Shown in pieces: positions 15,593 through 23,385 of a DNA stretch of 64,000 nucleotides. The number at the start of each line of letters is the position of its first letter. Position 1 is the first letter of the stretch. The stretch is from Xanthomonas euroxanthea (GTDB lineage: Bacteria; Pseudomonadota; Gammaproteobacteria; Xanthomonadales; Xanthomonadaceae), in assembly GCF_900476395.1 (NCBI RefSeq), contig NZ_UIHB01000003.1:1-64000 (forward strand), given 5' to 3'. A program made the position numbers and the translations under genes. The notes below the pieces were generated by a model, which was given only the letters and a program-made list of their open reading frames with translations, ran no database searches and was not told where the DNA came from.

Positions 15593-16145
15593 GGATGAGC
15601 TGACTCCACTGCTCGGGCGTATTGCAATTGACGAACGCGGCGCGTTCGCTGGCGGTGACAGCCACGCGATGGCACTGCAATGCGGTCTGCAGGGCGCGCA
15701 GTGAGCGTGACGGCCCGGCGCCGGCCATCAGCGCAGCGAGTGCCTCACGCACAGCGGCATCCAGGTACAGCCGCATCGGCAACATCTGGTCTTCGAAGGC
15801 AACGCAGCGCTGATGTGGCGGGGCCAGCAGCCGCTCCAGCAATGCCCTGGACAGCAGTGGCATGTCGACCGGGACCACCACCAGCGTCACTGCATCGGCC
15901 AGCCGATCGATGACGCTGGCCAGGCCGCCAAGCGGCCCCAGGTCCGGCTGCACGTCGGCAATCCCGGCATAGCCCGGGCGATCGCCGCTGATCACCACAT
16001 CGCGCGCGCCGGCATCACGCAGCAAGGCCTGCATGTGCTCCAGCAATGGACGGCCGTGCCACTGCAGCAGCGCCTTGTCCTGCCCCATCCGAGAGGACCG
16101 GCCACCGGCCAGCACCACACCCGTCCAGGCAGGCGTGGCGCTCAT
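15576..16145 (-). CDS. mobA: molybdenum cofactor guanylyltransferase
   Basis: A 189-residue nucleotidyltransferase. The signature VVLAGGRSSRMGQDKALLQW (residues about 8-27) binds GTP, and VPVDMPLL carries the metal-binding Asp. MobA joins GMP to Mo-molybdopterin to make the MGD cofactor that NasA needs. The ATG at 16145 is placed just before this signature. The gene lies between moeA and a small unknown gene on one strand, 46 bp after moeA. Confidence 0.9.
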   Translation of the reverse strand: MSATPAWTGVVLAGGRSSRMGQDKALLQWHGRPLLEHMQALLRDAGARDVVISGDRPGYAGIADVQPDLGPLGGLASVIDRLADAVTLVVVPVDMPLLSRALLERLLAPPHQRCVAFEDQMLPMRLYLDAAVREALAALMAGAGPSRSLRALQTALQCHRVAVTASERAAFVNCNTPEQWSQLIHENPD

Positions 16146-16191
16146 GCCGCCTGCCCGCCGGCACCACATCGCGCCACGTGCCGGCGCACGC

Positions 16192-17445
16192 TCATGGCAC
16201 AAGCGCCGGTGCGGCCGGCTGCAGATGGCCCAGCCCGAACACTTGCGCCGTCGTCGCGGGCGCGGCGCCCGCGTCCTGCGGTTCCAGCACTGCCCAGACA
16301 TTGGCCTGCAGCAACGGCGCCACGCGGAACGACTCCTGCTGCGGCAGGATCTGCACGCAGAGCACGCCGGCAGCGCTGCAGGTCAAGCGTGCGCGCAGGT
16401 GCTGCCGCCAGAGTGGCCGTGCCTGCATCGGCGTCTCCAGCGCAACCTGCAAGCCGCGCTCGGCCGGCATGCCAAGCAAGCCGCGCAACGCCGGCTCGAC
16501 GAAAAAACGCAGCCCGGCGGCGCTGGCCATTGGATTGCCCGGCAGGCCGACATACAGCACGCCGTCCTCGAAGCGCGCCAGCAACACCGGCTTGCCTGGC
16601 CGCACCGCAACCTTGTGGAACAGCACCGCCGCGCCATGCCGTGCCAAGGCATCCGGCACGAAATCGTAGCGACCGCGCGACACCGCGCCCGTGCTCAGAA
16701 TCACATCGGCGCCCGCATTGCGCGCCTGCGCAAGCGCCGGATCGAAGCCGGCAGCGTCATCGCCCACCTGTCCATGCCACACGACTTCGGCACCGGCTGC
16801 ACGCAGCTGGCTGAGCAGATAGCTGCTGGTGCCATCGCGGATCTGACCAGGCTGCAGCAGCTGCGCCGGATCGCCGACCAGTTCGCGGCCGGTCGCAATC
16901 AGGGCCACACGCGGACGCCGCACCACCTGCACACGCGCACACCCCAGCGCGGCCAACAGCATCAGGTGGGCGGCGCGCAGCACGGTGCCGGCCGCGATCA
17001 CGCGATCGTGCAAAGCCACATCTTCTCCGCGTCGCCGAATGTGCTGGCCGGCGTGAAGATCGGTGCGCAGACGGATGCGGATGGGCCGTGGGCCATCATG
17101 CGCCAGCACGTCCACCTGCTCGATCGGCACCACTGCATCGGCACCCGCAGGCAAGCCGGCACCGGTCATGATTTCCCAAGCGTGGGCAGCCGCGATGCCA
17201 TCGGCATCTTCACCTGCGGCAACGCTGCCGCCGATGACGTGTTCGCTGCCGGCGGTTGCACCGCGGCCGGCGGTGGACAACGCAAATCCATCCATCGCAC
17301 TGTTGTCGAACACCGGCAGCTCGGCCGGACTCGACAAGGCCTGCGCAAGCACCCGTCCCTCGGCATCGGCACTGTCCACCCACTCGCCGGCAAGCACGGC
17401 GATCTGCTGGTGGACAATCGCAAGTGCGTCGGCGTAGCTGATCAT
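16192..17445 (-). CDS. moeA: molybdopterin molybdenumtransferase, MoeA copy 1 (divergent)
   Basis: A 417-residue MoeA/Glp protein that inserts molybdate into adenylylated molybdopterin. Seen: LPVFDNSAMDGFAL, IMTGAGLPAGADAVVPIEQV, IRRRGEDV and YVGLPGNPMASAAGLRFFVEPALR. The segment normally GGVSxGxxD reads TGAVSRGRYDFV, so the second Gly is Ala. A second, more typical MoeA is at 21948-23168. The start is ATG 17445; an in-frame TTG two codons earlier is less likely. It is first in a moeA-mobA unit about 3 kb beyond the nasST/cysG genes, so this copy may be the one tied to nitrate assimilation. Confidence 0.9.
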   Translation of the reverse strand: MISYADALAIVHQQIAVLAGEWVDSADAEGRVLAQALSSPAELPVFDNSAMDGFALSTAGRGATAGSEHVIGGSVAAGEDADGIAAAHAWEIMTGAGLPAGADAVVPIEQVDVLAHDGPRPIRIRLRTDLHAGQHIRRRGEDVALHDRVIAAGTVLRAAHLMLLAALGCARVQVVRRPRVALIATGRELVGDPAQLLQPGQIRDGTSSYLLSQLRAAGAEVVWHGQVGDDAAGFDPALAQARNAGADVILSTGAVSRGRYDFVPDALARHGAAVLFHKVAVRPGKPVLLARFEDGVLYVGLPGNPMASAAGLRFFVEPALRGLLGMPAERGLQVALETPMQARPLWRQHLRARLTCSAAGVLCVQILPQQESFRVAPLLQANVWAVLEPQDAGAAPATTAQVFGLGHLQPAAPALVP

Positions 17446-17655
17446 GAGCAAGGCACGGTCGAGCGATGGATGACCTGGCTAGGATACCGGCCCCCGGCGC
17501 GGCCGGTACAGGTATGGCGGTTGCGGCATCGCTGCGTCCTGCTGCACGCACATGCCTGTCTGGCCGATGGCGCGCGTCGCTTGAAGCCGCTAGAACGCCA
17601 TGCCCACATGGCACCTCGCACTATTGCACGCCGTTCCCCACGGTAGCCGTTCCGC

Positions 17656-17946
17656 ATGCAACCCGTCGACCTTGTGGGCTGGCTCGCCAGTACCATCCTG
17701 ATTGCCACCTTGATCCGCCAGATCTACAAGCAATGGCGCTCGGACGCAGCGCACGGCGTGTCGCGCTGGCTGTTCATCGGCCAGATCAGCGCCTCGGTGC
17801 TGTTCATCCTCTACAGCTACCTGGTCGGCAATGCAGTGTTTATCGTCAGCAACGTACTGATCCTGCTGACCGCCCTCACCGGGCATGTGCTGCACCGGAT
17901 CAAGCAGCGTCGGATGGAGCGTCGCCATGCCAGCGGGACCGGCTAA
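17656..17946 (+). CDS. SemiSWEET-type PQ-loop membrane protein
   Basis: A 96-residue, three-helix membrane protein: GWLASTILIATLIRQIYKQW, then VSRWLFIGQISASVLFILYSYLVG, then AVFIVSNVLILLTALTGHVL, with a basic C-terminus. Length and pattern match bacterial SemiSWEETs (MtN3/PQ-loop), which dimerise into small sugar facilitators. The first proline of the classical PQ motif is replaced (RQIYKQWRS), so substrate and activity are inferred. It stands alone on the plus strand, 11 bp from the convergent exonuclease gene. Confidence 0.75.
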   Translation: MQPVDLVGWLASTILIATLIRQIYKQWRSDAAHGVSRWLFIGQISASVLFILYSYLVGNAVFIVSNVLILLTALTGHVLHRIKQRRMERRHASGTG

Positions 17947-17956
17947 CCCTGCCGCA

Positions 17957-18949
17957 TTATTCAGCGCGTTTCTTCGCCCGCTTGCGCGGCTTGGCGGGTG
18001 CGGTTGACGTGCTGGTGGCGGGCGGCGTTGGCGTCTTCTTCGTCCCGATCTTGGGCGCCGTCTTCGCGGTCGGCTTGCGCACCGCAGCTGCCTTTGCGAC
18101 GGGCCGTTTACGCGGCTTGGACACAGCCTTGGCCTGCGGTGCCGGCCCGGCTACCACGTCCGGCACACGCACGCTGATCCATGTCGGCGCGTGATCGCTG
18201 GCTTTTTCCAATGCACGGACCCACTTGTCCACGCCGGCGTCCTGCAGTCCGGGCGCCAGGGTGCGATTGAGCAGCAAGTGATCGATGCGCAGGCCGCGAT
18301 CACGCGCAAAATGCTGGCGAAAATAGTCCCAGAAGGTATAGATCGGCGTCTGGCCGTGGACGGCAAGCAGGCTGTCGGTCCAGCCCTGGTCGAGCAGGGT
18401 CCGATACGCCTGGCGGCTCTCCGGCTGCAGCAATGCATCCTTGCGCCAGCCTTTGGGATCGTAGATGTCGGCATCGGTCGGCACCACGTTGAAGTCGCCG
18501 ATCAGTGCGACCGGGTGTGGCAGGTCCACCAGCGTCCTGGCATGCCGGATCAGGCGTTGAAACCATGCCAGCTTGTAGTCGAACTTCGGCCCGGGCTGCG
18601 GATTGCCGTTGGGTAGATACAGGCAGGCCACCACGACCCCGTGAATTGCCGCTTCGAGATAACGGCTCTGCGTATCGCCACGGTCCCATGGCAGCCCCCG
18701 ACGGATTTCCACCGGATCGGCGCCACGCGCCAGCAATGCCACGCCGTTCCACGACTTCTCGCCCTGCCAGATCACGCCGTATCCGGCATTACGGATCGCC
18801 TGTTCCGGAAAGGCGTCCTGCGTGGCTTTCAGTTCCTGCAAGCCGACGATGTCCGGTTGCTCGCGCTGCAACCAGTCCAGCAAATGCGGCAGACGGCTAG
18901 TGATGCCATTGACGTTGAAGGTCGCGATCTTGCGGGTGGTGGCGGGCAT
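17957..18949 (-). CDS. xth: exodeoxyribonuclease III (AP endonuclease) with basic C-terminal tail
   Basis: A 330-residue protein. Residues 1-258 are a full exonuclease III/EEP fold: ATFNVNGI, LQELKAT (metal Glu), IGDFNVVPTDADIYDP (Asp/Asn) and KASDHAPTWI (catalytic Asp-His). It should cleave abasic sites and degrade DNA from 3' ends. The last 70 or so residues are an unusual low-complexity tail rich in Lys, Ala, Pro and Thr, repeating KPRKR-like blocks, ending RKRAKKRAE. This tail is absent from E. coli XthA and probably adds non-specific DNA binding. The ATG at 18949 directly precedes the conserved fold. Confidence 0.9.
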   Translation of the reverse strand: MPATTRKIATFNVNGITSRLPHLLDWLQREQPDIVGLQELKATQDAFPEQAIRNAGYGVIWQGEKSWNGVALLARGADPVEIRRGLPWDRGDTQSRYLEAAIHGVVVACLYLPNGNPQPGPKFDYKLAWFQRLIRHARTLVDLPHPVALIGDFNVVPTDADIYDPKGWRKDALLQPESRQAYRTLLDQGWTDSLLAVHGQTPIYTFWDYFRQHFARDRGLRIDHLLLNRTLAPGLQDAGVDKWVRALEKASDHAPTWISVRVPDVVAGPAPQAKAVSKPRKRPVAKAAAVRKPTAKTAPKIGTKKTPTPPATSTSTAPAKPRKRAKKRAE

Positions 18950-19108
18950 GGGCGAACGGCCAGATGAGCGGAATGGAACAGCATTGCCGGCCTGGCATTA
19001 AGCAGATGCTCAAGCGGAGTGAAGCTCCGTCGCGTGCTGGCATAGGTGCCCACGCCTAGCAGACGATCAGCCTGTGGCACCGGTCTTGACCGACACCCTC
19101 GAAACCTT

Positions 19109-19139
19109 GACCGCCCGTTGCAACGGCAACCGGGCGGTC
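19109..19139 (-). terminator. hairpin downstream of the DUF4142 gene
   Basis: GACCGCCCG (19109-19117) and CGGGCGGTC (19131-19139) pair, with an inner TTGC/GCAA extension, 29 bp after the minus-strand stop at 19168. The U-tract is poor, so this is probably an RNA 3' end structure rather than a strong terminator. Confidence 0.4.
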
Positions 19140-19167
19140 AGTCACTTGCCGGCAATACGCACAGGCC

Positions 19168-19746
19168 TCAGCGTCCAGCACCCTTGGTGCCGGCCTGCAG
19201 GGCCTTGGCTGCCGCCAGATGGTCGGCGACATGGCTACGCGTGGTCTGCAGATGCGTCAGCACCTGCGGCGTTTTGGCAGCGGGAATCAGCTGCTTGTCC
19301 AGCGCTGACAATGCATCGGTGTGGTCCTTGACCATCGCCGTGACGTAGGCGGCCTCGAATGCTTTGGCGTCGAGCTTCTGCAGCGTCGCCAGTTCGGTCT
19401 TGCCCTTGCTCATCTGCGCCTTGGCACTGGCAGCAGACACATCCGGCGACCATTTGGCCAGCTTCTGATTGTTCTCGGTGTGCTCCTTGACCATCTGCAT
19501 CGCATAGTCGCGCACGCCGCCTTGCACCTGCTTCTGCAACGCGAGATTGGCCGCGTTGATTTCGCTGGTATTGATGGCGCTCAAGGTGCCCAGCGCCTCG
19601 CGCTCCTTCGCGTTCGGCATGCTGTTGGCCGCCTGTTGCTCGGGGGCGGCCGGCATGTCGGCCTGCGTTGCAGTCTGCGCATGCGCAGCGACGGTGACGC
19701 CCAAATACAGGGCCAGCGCTGCAAACATCGGGTGACGTGCTTTCAT
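19168..19746 (-). CDS. exported DUF4142-type protein
   Basis: A 192-residue protein with a clear signal peptide (MKARHPMFAALALYLGVTVAAHAQ, cleavage after AHA). The mature part is helical, with the DUF4142 pattern: a first helix around LGTLSAINTSEINAANLALQK, then YAMQMVKEHTENNQKL and YVTAMVKDHTDALSALDKQL. Such ferritin-like helical bundles are periplasmic or outer-membrane proteins of unknown activity. The His-Thr repeat (KEHTEN, KDHTDA) is conserved in this family. The ATG at 19746 has GGAG upstream. It is monocistronic. Confidence 0.8.
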   Translation of the reverse strand: MKARHPMFAALALYLGVTVAAHAQTATQADMPAAPEQQAANSMPNAKEREALGTLSAINTSEINAANLALQKQVQGGVRDYAMQMVKEHTENNQKLAKWSPDVSAASAKAQMSKGKTELATLQKLDAKAFEAAYVTAMVKDHTDALSALDKQLIPAAKTPQVLTHLQTTRSHVADHLAAAKALQAGTKGAGR

Positions 19747-19798
19747 GAGAATCTCCACGCTAGAGGATGTGCCTCCATGCTGGATCTCCTCGCGTGAC

Positions 19799-19827
19799 CC
19801 GATCGTCGAACCGGTGTCGACGATCGG
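19799..19827. promoter_or_regulatory. perfect 11-bp inverted repeat upstream of the DUF4142 gene
   Basis: CCGATCGTCGA and TCGACGATCGG flank seven bases, 53-81 bp before the DUF4142 start. There is no T-run on the useful side, so it looks more like an operator or mRNA hairpin than a terminator. The binding protein is unknown. Confidence 0.4.
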
Positions 19828-20236
19828 AGAAAAAACCTTGCTGCAACGCACCGCACTTCACCTCAAGTGAAGGTCACGAAGTTCTTCTACGGCGTCGTCG
19901 GCTGCAGTGCGGTGCGCCAATGGATCCCGTGGCGATCGCGTATGGTTGGGATCGTCGGACTGCTTGCAATCCTCGGCAGCCCGACACCCGCGTTGCGATC
20001 GAACGCAGGACGCACACGCGCCGCGGGCTCGAGCCTCCACCGGTTCCGCGTGGCGGCCTGACGCTGTGCTGGCAGTAATTGCATGCCGATACGGCGACCG
20101 GCGCAGGCACCGCTGCGGGCAAGCCGGCGCTACAGTCATGCCGCGCCGGCTTGCTGCCGGTCGATGCTGGAGATGCGCGGATCGGGCGTAGGCCAATCTA
20201 GCTCACCGCAACGCCCACGCATCGAGGACTGCGGGC
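19828..20236. other. intergenic stretch, no gene recognised
   Basis: About 410 bp between the DUF4142 promoter region and the small gene at 20237. Short open frames exist in several phases, but none has a recognisable product or ribosome site. I see nothing further in it. Confidence 0.5.
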
Positions 20237-20452
20237 TCAGGCGCCGGGATCCGCAGGTCCAAGCTGATTGGCCGCTAGGATGTCGTCGATCCGCTTGACG
20301 ATTTGCGCCGCCTGCTCCTGCGAGCCCGCGGCAGCGGTGATCTTCTCTGCACGTGCGTGGAAGACATCCCAGAAGTCGTCCGGATGCTGGCGACGCATAT
20401 CAGGCAATGCATCGGCAAGTTGTTTCAGTTGCGCGTCGATATCAGGTGTCAT
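20237..20452 (-). CDS. small conserved-looking hypothetical protein (71 aa)
   Basis: A 71-residue acidic, helical protein: two amphipathic stretches (IDAQLKQLADALPDMRRQ and QAAQIVKRIDDILAANQ) around a DDFWDVFHARAEKI segment. There is no signal or membrane segment, and I do not recognise the family. It is divergent from the rhodanese-moeB gene with about 100 bp between starts. The coherent codon use and helical periodicity suggest it is real. Confidence 0.6.
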   Translation of the reverse strand: MTPDIDAQLKQLADALPDMRRQHPDDFWDVFHARAEKITAAAGSQEQAAQIVKRIDDILAANQLGPADPGA

Positions 20453-20556
20453 TGAGGGTCTCCTTGTACGACCACGCTACCGCCGTGCTGGTGAGCCTGA
20501 TGCCAACATGGCAATCCCGTGCATCGCATGCCCTGCGTTTGCGCGACAATGGCGCC

Positions 20557-21699
20557 ATGAGCAGCCACGACATCTCCCCTGCAAACGCCCGCCTGCGCGC
20601 CCTGCAAGGTGCCTTGCTGGTCGATATCCGGCAGCTGCACGAGCGTGCCGGCGGCCAGGCCGAAGGCGCGTTGGCCATTGCGCAACGCGATCTGGAAACC
20701 GCACCCGCACAGCACCTGTCGGAGCAGGCGCGCGAGATCGTGCTGATCTGCCAGAGTGGCAAGCGCTCGGCACACACGGCGGAGATCCTGCGCGCACAGG
20801 GCTATACGCAGGTGTCTTCGGTGCTCGGTGGCACCACCGCATGGACGAGCGCCGGCCTCCCCCTGGTGCGCCCGACCCTGCCGCCCGACGAGCAGGATTT
20901 TCTCGAGCGGTATTCGCGCCATCTGCGCCTGCCGCAGGTCGGTCTTGAAGGACAGCAGCGCCTGGCGCGTTCGCGCGTGTTGCTCGTCGGTGCAGGCGGG
21001 CTCGGCTCGCCTGCGGCGTTCTATCTCGCCGCCGCCGGCGTCGGCCAGCTGCGGATCGTCGATGACGATGTCGTGGACCGCAGCAATCTGCAGCGCCAGA
21101 TCCTGCATGTCGAGGACAGCGTCGGCATTGCCAAGGTTAGCTCGGCCGCACAGCGCATTGCCGCGCTCAATCCACGCGTGCAGGTCCAAGCGCGGCAGGC
21201 GCGCGTGACTGCCGACAATGTCGACGCCTTGCTCGAGGACGTGGATGTCGTGGTCGACGGAGCCGATAATTTTCCTGCGCGTTATTTACTCAACGACGCC
21301 TGCGTCAAACTCGGCAAGCCGCTGGTCTACGGCGCGGTACAGCAGTTCGAAGGGCAACTGAGCGTGTTCGATGCCGGCCGCAAGCGCGGCCAGGCACCGT
21401 GCTATCGCTGCCTGTTTCCCGAGCCACCGCCAGCCGAATTCGCGCCCAGCTGCGCCGAAGCCGGCGTGCTGGGCGTGCTGCCCGGCGTGATCGGCCTGCT
21501 GCAGGCCACCGAGGCAATCAAGTTGCTGCTCGGTATCGGCGACACACTCACCGGACGCTTGCTCAGCTTCGATGCGCTGGCGATGCGGTTCCGCGAGATC
21601 CGCCTGCCGCCCGACCCGCAGTGCCCGGTCTGCGCACCTGGCGTCGCATTCGCCGGTTATGCCGATTACGCCGCGTTCTGCGGCAGCGCAATCGGCTGA
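20557..21699 (+). CDS. moeB: rhodanese-MoeB/ThiF fusion, sulfur-carrier adenylyltransferase
   Basis: A 380-residue protein. Residues 1-105 form a rhodanese domain with active-site loop CQSGKRS (Cys65). Residues 110-380 are an E1-like ThiF/MoeB domain: GAGGLGS (145-150), DDDVVDRSNLQRQ, DGADNFPARY, and zinc Cys pairs CYRC and CPVC. MoeB adenylates the C-terminus of MoaD (or a ThiS-like carrier) so that it can be sulfurated for molybdopterin synthesis. The domain order is reversed from eukaryotic MOCS3, where rhodanese is C-terminal. The ATG at 20557 begins at the rhodanese start. The stop faces moeA copy 2. Confidence 0.9.
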   Translation: MSSHDISPANARLRALQGALLVDIRQLHERAGGQAEGALAIAQRDLETAPAQHLSEQAREIVLICQSGKRSAHTAEILRAQGYTQVSSVLGGTTAWTSAGLPLVRPTLPPDEQDFLERYSRHLRLPQVGLEGQQRLARSRVLLVGAGGLGSPAAFYLAAAGVGQLRIVDDDVVDRSNLQRQILHVEDSVGIAKVSSAAQRIAALNPRVQVQARQARVTADNVDALLEDVDVVVDGADNFPARYLLNDACVKLGKPLVYGAVQQFEGQLSVFDAGRKRGQAPCYRCLFPEPPPAEFAPSCAEAGVLGVLPGVIGLLQATEAIKLLLGIGDTLTGRLLSFDALAMRFREIRLPPDPQCPVCAPGVAFAGYADYAAFCGSAIG

Positions 21700-21718
21700 T
21701 AGCGGCGGCCGAACGGAC

Positions 21719-21743
21719 ATCGGCGGCATTGGTTGCCGCCGAT
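21719..21743 (+). terminator. hairpin after the rhodanese-moeB gene
   Basis: A perfect 10-bp stem, ATCGGCGGCA with TGCCGCCGAT and loop TTGGT, begins 20 bases after the moeB stop. No U-tract follows, so it may protect the mRNA 3' end or terminate weakly. Confidence 0.4.
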
Positions 21744-21947
21744 CCCCCGTGCGCCGGCTTGCTGGGTAAACAGTCGTTCCCTCAGCGTCGCCGACACCAT
21801 GTAACGCACCGTTGGCGGATGCGTGCGAACGGCGCGGAAGCAACCGCATGGACCAGAAACCGGGGCACCTGCCGCATCGTGCAGCGGCCGCGCCCGCTGG
21901 CGTCAGGCACGGTATTTCCTGCTGGCGGCGCCTGGTTCACCAAGGGA

Positions 21948-23168
21948 TCACAGCGCGTAGGGAATCACCCGCACGATCTCGCCCGCCTCGAAGCGCCGCG
22001 CCTGTTCCGGCAGCACGATCAGGGCATTGCTGTCGGCCGCGCCACGTAACAGATGCGATGCATCGCCGCGGTGCGGCAACGCGCTCAGACGTCCGTCTTC
22101 GCCGCACTCCAGGCGCCCGCGCAGGAACTCCAGGCGCTCGTGGCGTTTTTCCCATGGGCTTGCCAGCGCCGCATGCCAAGACGGACGCGGCTCGCTACGT
22201 CCCTGCAGGCCATCCAGCAACGGCACGCCGTAGGCGATCAACGTCGCCAGCACCGAGACCGGGTTGCCCGGCAGGCCCAGCAGCAGGCAGCGCCCAATCT
22301 GGCCCAGCACCGCCGGCATGCCCGGGCGCATGCGCACGCGCCAGAAGTGGATGCGGCCCAGTTCGCCGATCAGTTGCGGCAGATAATCCTTCTCTCCCGC
22401 CGAGACGCCGCCGCAGGTGATCACCACGTCGAAGGCCGCAGCCGCATCTTCCAGCATCGTGCGGATACGCTGTGGATCGTCGGGCAGGGTCGGCCAGGCG
22501 GTCGGCGCATAGCCCAGTGCCCGCAGCTGCGCCATCAGCATGTCGCGGTTGCTGTTGTAGATCTGTCCCGGCCCCAACGGCATGCCCGGCTCCACCAGCT
22601 CATCGCCGGTGGCCAGCACCGCAATGGTCGGCCGCGGCGCCACTGCAAGCCGCGACAGGCCCAGCGCAGCCGCCAGTCCAATCCGGGCAGGCGTCAACAC
22701 CTGCCCGCTCTGTATCACCAGGTCGCCCGCGCGCACGTCGCTACCGGCCTGGCGTACCGCCGCACCCAAGGCAGGCACCGTGCGGAAGCGCACCACGCCA
22801 TCGCGCTCCTGCGCATCTTCCTTCGGGATCACGGTATCGGCGCCATCGGGCAGCGGCGCACCGGTGGTGATGCGCAGGCACTGGCCCGCGCTCAGCGTGC
22901 CGGTCCAGCGCTCGCCGGCGAATTGTTCACCGACCAGTTGCAATGACGCATCGCCAGCAGCAGCATCGGCATGCCGCAACGCAAAGCCATCCATCGCGCT
23001 GTTGGCGGAGGGCGGCAATGCAAGCGGCGCAATCAGATCGGCAGCGCAGATGCGCCCATCGGCACGCGAGGTGGCGATGTTTTCGTCAGGCGGACGGCTG
23101 TTGGCTGCGACAGCCTGCAGGATCTGCAATGCCTGCGCATAGGGAATGCGGGAAGGATAGTCGGTCAT
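21948..23168 (-). CDS. moeA: molybdopterin molybdenumtransferase, MoeA copy 2 (canonical)
   Basis: A 406-residue MoeA with full family motifs: PPSANSAMDGFAL, ITTGAPLPDGADTVIPKEDA, VRQAGSDVRAG, IYNSNRDML, TCGGVSAGEKDYL (complete GGVSxGxxD) and LLGLPGNPVSV, ending in the MoeA C-terminal beta domain. It inserts molybdate into the pyranopterin. It shares only the family motifs with copy 1 at 16192-17445, so the two are old paralogues rather than a recent duplication. It lies between the convergent moeB gene and der. Confidence 0.92.
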   Translation of the reverse strand: MTDYPSRIPYAQALQILQAVAANSRPPDENIATSRADGRICAADLIAPLALPPSANSAMDGFALRHADAAAGDASLQLVGEQFAGERWTGTLSAGQCLRITTGAPLPDGADTVIPKEDAQERDGVVRFRTVPALGAAVRQAGSDVRAGDLVIQSGQVLTPARIGLAAALGLSRLAVAPRPTIAVLATGDELVEPGMPLGPGQIYNSNRDMLMAQLRALGYAPTAWPTLPDDPQRIRTMLEDAAAAFDVVITCGGVSAGEKDYLPQLIGELGRIHFWRVRMRPGMPAVLGQIGRCLLLGLPGNPVSVLATLIAYGVPLLDGLQGRSEPRPSWHAALASPWEKRHERLEFLRGRLECGEDGRLSALPHRGDASHLLRGAADSNALIVLPEQARRFEAGEIVRVIPYAL

Positions 23169-23385
23169 GGCACGCAGGATACCAGTGCGACACGACGGCC
23201 CGGAGCGCCCGGCACCGCGCGTGCAGGTGCCGCAAGCAGGTCAATGCCACTACCCCCCGATGTGGTACGCGCCGCATCGCCATGGCAAGAAAGGGTCCGG
23301 CACTCACTCCACCTGACGATCGCGCGCCACGCGTGGCTGGTGCCTGCCGCCCTGCCGGCACCCGCACATGCCCTAAGTGCCCTGC

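Noticed and set aside
19858-20298. Several short frames between the DUF4142 gene and the rhodanese-moeB gene
   Set aside because: Overlapping frames on both strands with no coding character; only the 71-aa minus-strand gene at 20237-20452 was kept.
16192-23168. The two moeA genes as a recent tandem duplication
   Set aside because: Outside the family motifs the proteins differ strongly, and other genes in both orientations lie between them.
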